From Streptomyces sp. NRRL WC-3626 (lineage in GTDB: Bacteria; Actinomycetota; Actinomycetes; Streptomycetales; Streptomycetaceae): a stretch of 64,000 bases of DNA. Within the stretch, counting starts at the first letter, position 1. Every line of letters starts with the position of its first letter. Under the pieces are notes generated by a model that worked only from the letters and a program-made list of their open reading frames with translations, was not told where the DNA came from and made no database searches. Shown piece after piece: positions 57,882 to 64,000 of the stretch. The stretch spans positions 186,001-250,000 of the forward strand of contig NZ_JOCA01000005.1 of assembly GCF_000718785.1 (NCBI RefSeq). Direction: 5' to 3'. A program made the position numbers and the translations under genes.

Positions 57882-58466
57882 GCGGAGGGGGCTTCCCAGG
57901 ACCGGGAGGAGTCTGGGTGGGGCCTTCTGGAGTAGGTGTGGGGGGAGTAGGGCCAGGGGGTTCAGGTAGGTGTCGGATCTCAGTAGGCCCCAGTGGAGGC
58001 AAGGGGTTGGGCAGTGGGAGGGGGTGGGGGTGGGGGCCAGCGTGGCGATCACCTCACCCGGTCTCACCTTCGTGCCCTCGGTGACCGAGGGGTGGACCGG
58101 TTCGTAGGTGGTGCGCAGTGGCGGGCCGCCCGTGGCGTCGAGTTCCAGCGAGACGACGCCCCTTCCGGCCACACGGCCCGCGAACGACACCCTGCCCGCC
58201 GCCACCGCCCGTACCCGAGCGCCCGGCGCGACCGCCAGGTCCACGCCCCGGTGACCCCGCCCGTACGGCGTCGCCGGCGGTTCCCAGCCGCGCAGGACCC
58301 GCGGTCGTACCCCCACCGGCCACGCCCGGCCGACCGCCGGCACCCCGGCCGTGTCCGCGCCCGCCGCCGCCGGCCGCGACGGCTGCGGGGCGGGCGCCGC
58401 CGCCAGGGTCAGGGCCACCAGCAGGACCAGTCGTGTACACACCCTCGTGAATGCACTCGTTCGCAT
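57846..58466 (-). CDS. secreted M23/LytM peptidase-like protein
   Basis: 206 residues. Signal peptide [17 protein letters not shown]. LytM zinc motifs: GHRGVDLAV (HxxxD), and CLHWGL (HxH reduced to HWG). The middle strand motif HVH of active enzymes appears as YEPVHPSV, so one ligand may be missing; activity uncertain. The tail after about residue 165 is Pro/Leu-rich and ends within a dispersed repeat. Start ATG 58466 ([13 protein letters not shown]). Divergent from rpsB. Confidence 0.82.
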   Translation of the reverse strand: MRTSAFTRVCTRLVLLVALTLAAAPAPQPSRPAAAGADTAGVPAVGRAWPVGVRPRVLRGWEPPATPYGRGHRGVDLAVAPGARVRAVAAGRVSFAGRVAGRGVVSLELDATGGPPLRTTYEPVHPSVTEGTKVRPGEVIATLAPTPTPSHCPTPCLHWGLLRSDTYLNPLALLPPHLLQKAPPRLLPVLGSPLRPTAGSRASPRP

Positions 58467-58749
58467 GCCGTGGAGCCTTCCGGACATCCGCGATCACCGC
58501 CCGGACCTGTGGACCGCCATCCGGTTTGTGGACAACGGCGTCACCCGGCACCTCCCGGGTCCCGTACACTTCTGGTGGCGACCCGGGTCACTGGGTCGAC
58601 TTCGCACGCCCCGACATCAGGACCCGGTCACGGCCGGACCCGATGTCAGCGCCCCTCGGTCCTTCGTGGCAACGGCGCGTCGTGGGCGTCAGGCGCGGAA
58701 GCCGTCCGGCATCCGCGGCACAACCGAGAAAAATCAAGGAGATACGGCC

Positions 58750-59691
58750 ATGGCCGTCGTCACGATGCGGGAGCTGCTGGAAAGCGGCGTCCACTTCGGT
58801 CACCAGACCCGTCGTTGGAACCCGAAGATGAAGCGCTTCATCTTCACGGAGCGCAACGGCATCTACATCATCGACCTGCTCCAGTCGCTGTCGTACATCG
58901 ACCGCGCCTACGAGTTCGTCAAGGAGACCGTCGCCCACGGCGGCACGGTCATGTTCGTCGGTACGAAGAAGCAGGCGCAGGAGGCCATCGCGGAGCAGGC
59001 CACCCGCGTCGGCATGCCCTTCGTCAACCAGCGCTGGCTGGGCGGCATGCTCACCAACTTCTCGACCGTCTACAAGCGCCTGCAGCGCCTGAAGGAGCTC
59101 GAGCAGATCGACTTCGAGGACGTGGCCGCCTCCGGCCTCACCAAGAAGGAGCTGCTGGTCCTCTCCCGCGAGAAGGCCAAGCTGGAGAAGACCCTCGGCG
59201 GTATCCGCGAGATGTCCAAGGTGCCCAGCGCCGTCTGGATCGTGGACACCAAGAAGGAGCACATCGCGGTCGGCGAGGCCCGGAAGCTCAACATCCCGGT
59301 CGTCGCCATCCTCGACACCAACTGCGACCCCGACGAGGTCGACTACAAGATCCCGGGCAACGACGACGCGATCCGCTCCGTCACCCTGCTCACCCGCGTG
59401 ATCGCCGACGCCGTCGCCGAGGGCCTGATGTCCCGCTCCGGTGCCGCCGAGGCCGGCAAGGGCGAGAAGGCCGCCGGCGAGCCGCTGGCCGAGTGGGAGC
59501 GCGACCTGCTCTCGGGTGAGAAGAAGGCCGAGGAGGCCGCCCCGGCCGCCGCCGAGGCGGAGAAGCCGGCTGAGGCCGAGGCCCCCGCTGCCGACGCTCC
59601 CGCCGCCGACGCTGCCGAGGCCCCCGCCGCCGACGCTGCCGAGGCTCCCGCCGCCGAGGCCGCCCCGGCCGCCGAGGCCGAGCAGGCCTGA
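58750..59691 (+). CDS. rpsB: 30S ribosomal protein S2
   Basis: 313 residues. [22 protein letters not shown] and the [12 protein letters not shown] core are diagnostic. From about residue 260 an Ala/Glu/Pro tail ([20 protein letters not shown]) extends it, common in Streptomyces. ATG 58750 with AAGGAGAT. Confidence 0.97.
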   Translation: MAVVTMRELLESGVHFGHQTRRWNPKMKRFIFTERNGIYIIDLLQSLSYIDRAYEFVKETVAHGGTVMFVGTKKQAQEAIAEQATRVGMPFVNQRWLGGMLTNFSTVYKRLQRLKELEQIDFEDVAASGLTKKELLVLSREKAKLEKTLGGIREMSKVPSAVWIVDTKKEHIAVGEARKLNIPVVAILDTNCDPDEVDYKIPGNDDAIRSVTLLTRVIADAVAEGLMSRSGAAEAGKGEKAAGEPLAEWERDLLSGEKKAEEAAPAAAEAEKPAEAEAPAADAPAADAAEAPAADAAEAPAAEAAPAAEAEQA

Positions 59692-59711
59692 CCGCTCCGT
59701 CAGAGCTGATG

Positions 59712-59748
59712 ACGGCGGGAGCGGTGACAAGTGCATCGCTCCCGCCGT
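59712..59748 (+). terminator. hairpin between rpsB and tsf
   Basis: ACGGCGGGAGCG and CGCTCCCGCCGT, a perfect 12-bp stem with a 13-nt loop. Position and lack of a T-tract suggest a partial terminator setting the tsf level. Confidence 0.6.
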
Positions 59749-59846
59749 TCACCCGTAGGTCAGCGGCGCGTCGGGGGACTGCCCTCGGGTAGGTCCTGAC
59801 CCGCGGACCTCCGCACCTCCAGACTTCGAGAAAGACTCACAGACTC

Positions 59847-60683
59847 ATGGCGAACTACACCGCCGCCGACGTCAAGAAGCTCCGGGAGCTCACCGGCGCC
59901 GGCATGATGGACTGCAAGAAGGCGCTGGACGAGGCCGAGGGCAACGTCGAGAAGGCCGTCGAGGCGCTCCGTATCAAGGGCCAGAAGGGCGTCGCCAAGC
60001 GCGAGGGCCGCTCCGCCGAGAACGGCGCCGTGGTCTCGATCATCGCCGACGACAACTCCTCCGGCGTCCTCGTCGAGCTGAAGTGCGAGACGGACTTCGT
60101 CGCCAAGGGCGAGAAGTTCCAGGCCGTGGCCACCGCCATCGCCGAGCACGTCGTCAAGACCTCCCCGGCCGACCTCGAGGCGCTGCTCGCCTCCGAGATC
60201 GAGGCCGGCAAGACCGTCCAGGCGTTCGTGGACGAGGCCAACGCCAACCTCGGCGAGAAGATCGTCCTGGACCGCTTCGCGCAGTTCGCCGACGGCTTCG
60301 TGGCGGCGTACATGCACCGCACGATGCCCGACCTGCCGCCGCAGATCGGTGTCCTGGTCGAGTTCGACAAGCCGAACGCCGACGTCGCCAAGGGCATCGC
60401 CCAGCACATCGCCGCCTTCGCGCCGAAGTACCTCGCCAAGGACGACGTCCCGGCCGAGGTCGTCGAGTCCGAGCGCCGCGTCGCCGAGGAGACCACCCGC
60501 GCCGAGGGCAAGCCCGAGGCCGCGATCAGCAAGATCGTCGAGGGTCGTCTCAACGGCTTCTTCAAGGACGCCACGCTGCTCGGCCAGCCCTACGCGCTGG
60601 ACAACAAGAAGTCCGTCCAGAAGGTCCTGGACGAGGCCGGTGTCACCCTGAAGCGCTTCACGCGCATCAAGGTCGGCATCTGA
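59847..60683 (+). CDS. tsf: elongation factor Ts
   Basis: 278 residues. UBA-like N-terminus KLRELTGAGMMDCKKALDE, core CETDFVAKGEKFQ, coiled-coil and C-terminal module. Nucleotide exchange factor for EF-Tu. ATG 59847. Confidence 0.97.
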   Translation: MANYTAADVKKLRELTGAGMMDCKKALDEAEGNVEKAVEALRIKGQKGVAKREGRSAENGAVVSIIADDNSSGVLVELKCETDFVAKGEKFQAVATAIAEHVVKTSPADLEALLASEIEAGKTVQAFVDEANANLGEKIVLDRFAQFADGFVAAYMHRTMPDLPPQIGVLVEFDKPNADVAKGIAQHIAAFAPKYLAKDDVPAEVVESERRVAEETTRAEGKPEAAISKIVEGRLNGFFKDATLLGQPYALDNKKSVQKVLDEAGVTLKRFTRIKVGI

Positions 60684-60716
60684 GTCCGTACCGCGACGGG
60701 CGCGCGACCCCGATAG

Positions 60717-61631
<915 letters not shown>

Positions 61632-61752
61632 CCGGGGGATGGACAATGTCCTGCCGGTCGGGAACCGTGCAGGAAGAAGACGCGACGCAGCCGGCCGCAG
61701 CTCCTGACAGGGAACCGCGGCCGGGCCTACTCAAGACACGCAGGAGCAAGTG

Positions 61753-62310
61753 GTGATCGAAGAGACCCTCCTCGAGGCCGAGGAGAAGATGGAGAAGGCC
61801 GTCGTGGTCGCCAAGGAGGACTTCGCCGCGATCCGCACCGGCCGTGCGCACCCGGCGATGTTCAACAAGATCGTGGCCGACTACTACGGCGCGCCGACGC
61901 CGATCAACCAGTTGGCCTCGTTCTCCGTGCCCGAGCCGCGCATGGCCGTGGTGACGCCGTTCGACAAGACCGCCCTGCGCAACATCGAGCAGGCGATCCG
62001 CGACTCCGACCTGGGCGTCAACCCGAGCAACGACGGCAATATCATCCGGGTGGTGTTCCCCGAGCTCACCGAGGAGCGCCGCCGCGACTACATCAAGGTC
62101 GCCCGGACCAAGGCCGAGGACGCCAAGGTCTCCATCCGCGCCGTGCGCCGCAAGGCCAAGGACGCCATCGACAAGATGGTCAAGGACGGCGAGGTCGGCG
62201 AGGACGAGGGCCGCCGTGCGGAGAAGGAGCTCGACGACACCACCGCGAAGTACGTCGCCCAGGTGGACGAGCTTCTGAAGCACAAGGAAGCTGAGCTGCT
62301 CGAGGTCTGA
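61753..62310 (+). CDS. frr: ribosome recycling factor
   Basis: 185 residues. [17 protein letters not shown], the conserved [12 protein letters not shown], and [18 protein letters not shown] 61753 is chosen over the adjacent GTG 61750 because AGGAG is six bases away. Its stop overlaps the cdsA ATG. Confidence 0.97.
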   Translation: MIEETLLEAEEKMEKAVVVAKEDFAAIRTGRAHPAMFNKIVADYYGAPTPINQLASFSVPEPRMAVVTPFDKTALRNIEQAIRDSDLGVNPSNDGNIIRVVFPELTEERRRDYIKVARTKAEDAKVSIRAVRRKAKDAIDKMVKDGEVGEDEGRRAEKELDDTTAKYVAQVDELLKHKEAELLEV

Positions 62311-63434
62311 TGAACGACTCTTCCTGGGGGACGCCGCAGACCGGGTACTGGGGACCGTCCGACCATGGGCCCGGCCAGGGGGCTGCCCCGGCGGGGCCCG
62401 CGTACGATGCGCCTTACGCGCAGCAGACTCGCCCCATGCCCGTCGTGCCCGACGTACCCGAACACGGCGGAGACCAGGATGTGGACCGGGGGGCCGCTCG
62501 GCCGAGCGGCCCCCTGTTCCGAGACGAACCGACGCGGGTCCGACCCTTCCCGGGGGAGGTGCCGCAGAATCCGGAGCCCATGCCCGACGCCCCGCAGCCG
62601 GCACCCGCACCGCAGAAGAAGAGCGCGGGGCGCGATCTCGGTGCCGCGATAGGTGTCGGCCTCGGACTCGGTGTGGTGATCGTCGCGTCGCTGTTCGTCG
62701 TCAAGGCGGTCTTCGTCGGTGTCGTCGCCGTCGCCGTCGTGGTGGGCCTGTGGGAGCTGACCTCGCGGCTGCGGGAGCGCAAGGGCATCGACGCGCCCCT
62801 CGTCCCGCTCGCGCTCGGCGGTGCGGCCATGGTCGTCGCCGGGTACGCCTGGGGAGCCGAGGGCGCGTGGACCGCCATGGCCCTCACCGCGCTGGCGGTG
62901 CTGGTCTGGCGTATGACGGCGCCGCCCGAGGGCTACCTCAAGGACGTCACGGCGGGTGTCTTCGCGGCGTTCTACGTGCCGTTCCTGGCGACGTTCGTCG
63001 CGATGATGCTCACCGCCGACGACGGCGCCTGGCGCGTCCTGACGTTCCTGCTGCTGACGGTGGTCAGCGACACCGGCGCGTACGCCGTCGGCTGGCGCTT
63101 CGGCAGGAAGAAGCTCGCCCCGCGCATCAGCCCCGGCAAGACCCGCGAGGGCCTGCTGGGCGCGGTGGCCTTCGCCATGGTCGCCGGCGCCCTGTGCATG
63201 CAGTACCTGATCGACGACGGCAGCTGGTGGCAGGGCCTGCTCCTGGGCCTCGCGGTCGCGGCCAGCGCCACCCTGGGCGACCTCGGCGAATCCATGATCA
63301 AGCGCGACCTGGGCATCAAGGACATGGGCTCCCTGCTCCCCGGCCACGGCGGCATCATGGACCGCCTGGACTCGCTGCTGCCGACGGCACCGGTGGTGTG
63401 GCTGCTGCTGGTGATCTTCGTCGGATCGGGTTGA
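62310..63434 (+). CDS. cdsA: phosphatidate cytidylyltransferase
   Basis: 374 residues. A Pro-rich cytoplasmic N-terminus of about 105 residues, then about eight membrane helices. CdsA signature [20 protein letters not shown] followed by GIMDRLDS. Makes CDP-diacylglycerol. ATG 62310, one-base overlap with frr. Confidence 0.96.
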   Translation: MNDSSWGTPQTGYWGPSDHGPGQGAAPAGPAYDAPYAQQTRPMPVVPDVPEHGGDQDVDRGAARPSGPLFRDEPTRVRPFPGEVPQNPEPMPDAPQPAPAPQKKSAGRDLGAAIGVGLGLGVVIVASLFVVKAVFVGVVAVAVVVGLWELTSRLRERKGIDAPLVPLALGGAAMVVAGYAWGAEGAWTAMALTALAVLVWRMTAPPEGYLKDVTAGVFAAFYVPFLATFVAMMLTADDGAWRVLTFLLLTVVSDTGAYAVGWRFGRKKLAPRISPGKTREGLLGAVAFAMVAGALCMQYLIDDGSWWQGLLLGLAVAASATLGDLGESMIKRDLGIKDMGSLLPGHGGIMDRLDSLLPTAPVVWLLLVIFVGSG

Positions 63435-63591
63435 CGGCGAACAGGTACTCTGGAAGGGCTCGCGGCGTCCGGCCGTGGGCCCTTTCGTACGTCCCCGCCC
63501 TTGCGGGGGTTGTCCGGCTCCGGCACGGCGTCGCCGTCGTCCCCGCCCCTACGGGTTGCCGGCCCCCGTCTCTCTGAGGAGTTGCCCGACC

Positions 63592-64000
63592 GTGGCCCGT
63601 CCCGTTCCCGGTGAGCTCACCTTCGCCGCCCCCCGCGGAGCCAAGAAGCCACCGCGGCATCTCGCCGACCTCACGCCCGCCGAGCGCAAGGAGGCGGTCG
63701 CCGCGGCCGGTGAGAAGCCGTTCCGCGCGAAGCAGCTCTCGCAGCACTACTTCGCGCGCTACGCGCACGCCCCCGAGCAGTGGACGGACATCCCCGCCGG
63801 TTCCCGCGGCAAGCTCCAGGAGGCGCTGCTTCCGGAGCTGATGACGGTCGTACGGCATCTGTCGACCGACGAGGGCACCACCCGCAAGACGCTGTGGAAG
63901 CTGTTCGACGGGACGCTCGTCGAGTCCGTGCTGATGCGTTACCCGGACAGGGTGACCATGTGCATCAGCTCCCAGGCGGGCTGCGGCATGAACTGCCCGT
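63592..64000 (+). CDS. rlmN: 23S rRNA (adenine2503-C2)-methyltransferase, 3' truncated by window edge
   Basis: 136 codons visible, reading off the edge. N-terminal [16 protein letters not shown] and [18 protein letters not shown] are RlmN-like. The window ends inside the radical-SAM cluster CGMNCP, the first part of the CxxxCxxC motif. Start GTG 63592 with GAGGAG about ten bases earlier. Confidence 0.95.
   Translation, partial: MARPVPGELTFAAPRGAKKPPRHLADLTPAERKEAVAAAGEKPFRAKQLSQHYFARYAHAPEQWTDIPAGSRGKLQEALLPELMTVVRHLSTDEGTTRKTLWKLFDGTLVESVLMRYPDRVTMCISSQAGCGMNCP

Overview
This window is a high-GC (about 70%) actinobacterial chromosome segment that is almost certainly from a Streptomyces. The evidence is strong G/C bias at third codon positions, many GTG starts, whiG, nsdA, hupS with a lysine-rich tail, a four-gene type I signal peptidase cluster, and a gene order that follows from memory the S. 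coelicolor core interval SCO5547 (gltX) to SCO5645 (rlmN). It is core chromosome. I see no prophage, transposase, biosynthetic cluster or cas genes. In S. coelicolor, as I recall it, extra genes lie between dprA and whiG and between cdsA and rlmN. Here both junctions are short.

Layout. 1-2.9 kb: 3' part of gltX, a HAD hydrolase and five tRNAs (Gln, Glu, Glu, Gln, Glu) ending at a strong terminator. 3-7.2 kb: ndgR divergent from leuCD across a large palindrome, a small conserved protein and hupS. 7.3-14.1 kb: F420 gene cofC, acyltransferase-gpsA-ddl, a DUF3515 lipoprotein, a stand-alone Lrp ligand domain and thiL-thiD. 14.1-14.6 kb: repeat-rich spacer. 14.6-24 kb: rpmB, a FakA-like kinase, recG, rsmD, coaD, a DivIVA-like coiled-coil protein, YceD, rpmF, rnc (absB) and mutM. 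24-27 kb: HxlR regulator, membrane-anchored CAP protein, acylphosphatase and a small coiled-coil protein. 27-34 kb: smc, glucose permease glcP and ftsY. 34-41.4 kb: a small primase-polymerase domain protein, nsdA and the nitrogen operon amtB-glnK-glnD behind a GlnR-type box. 41.4-48.3 kb: a two-repeat CRISPR-like element, ffh, a methyltransferase, a SprT-like metalloprotein, then rpsP-KH protein-rimM-trmD-rplS. 48.3-57.7 kb: sipW/X/Y/Z, NUDIX, DUF2469, yraN, comM, dprA, whiG and a TetR regulator. 57.8-64 kb: an M23 protein, rpsB-tsf-pyrH-frr-cdsA and the 5' part of rlmN.

Most genes serve translation, protein export (Ffh, FtsY, Sip proteins), chromosome organisation (SMC, HupS), repair (RecG, MutM), nitrogen and leucine metabolism, and development (NsdA, WhiG, RNase III).

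The most unusual observations are three. (1) A two-repeat, type I-E-like CRISPR unit lies just before ffh. Its single 32-nt spacer reads in frame as an Ffh-like peptide, and the matching place in the neighbouring ffh is preceded by AAG. (2) Copies of a dispersed intergenic repeat sit in frame inside the SMC hinge, adding about 85 Pro/Ala-rich residues. (3) A second dispersed repeat family has four copies here, one of which supplies the last codons and stop of the M23 gene.
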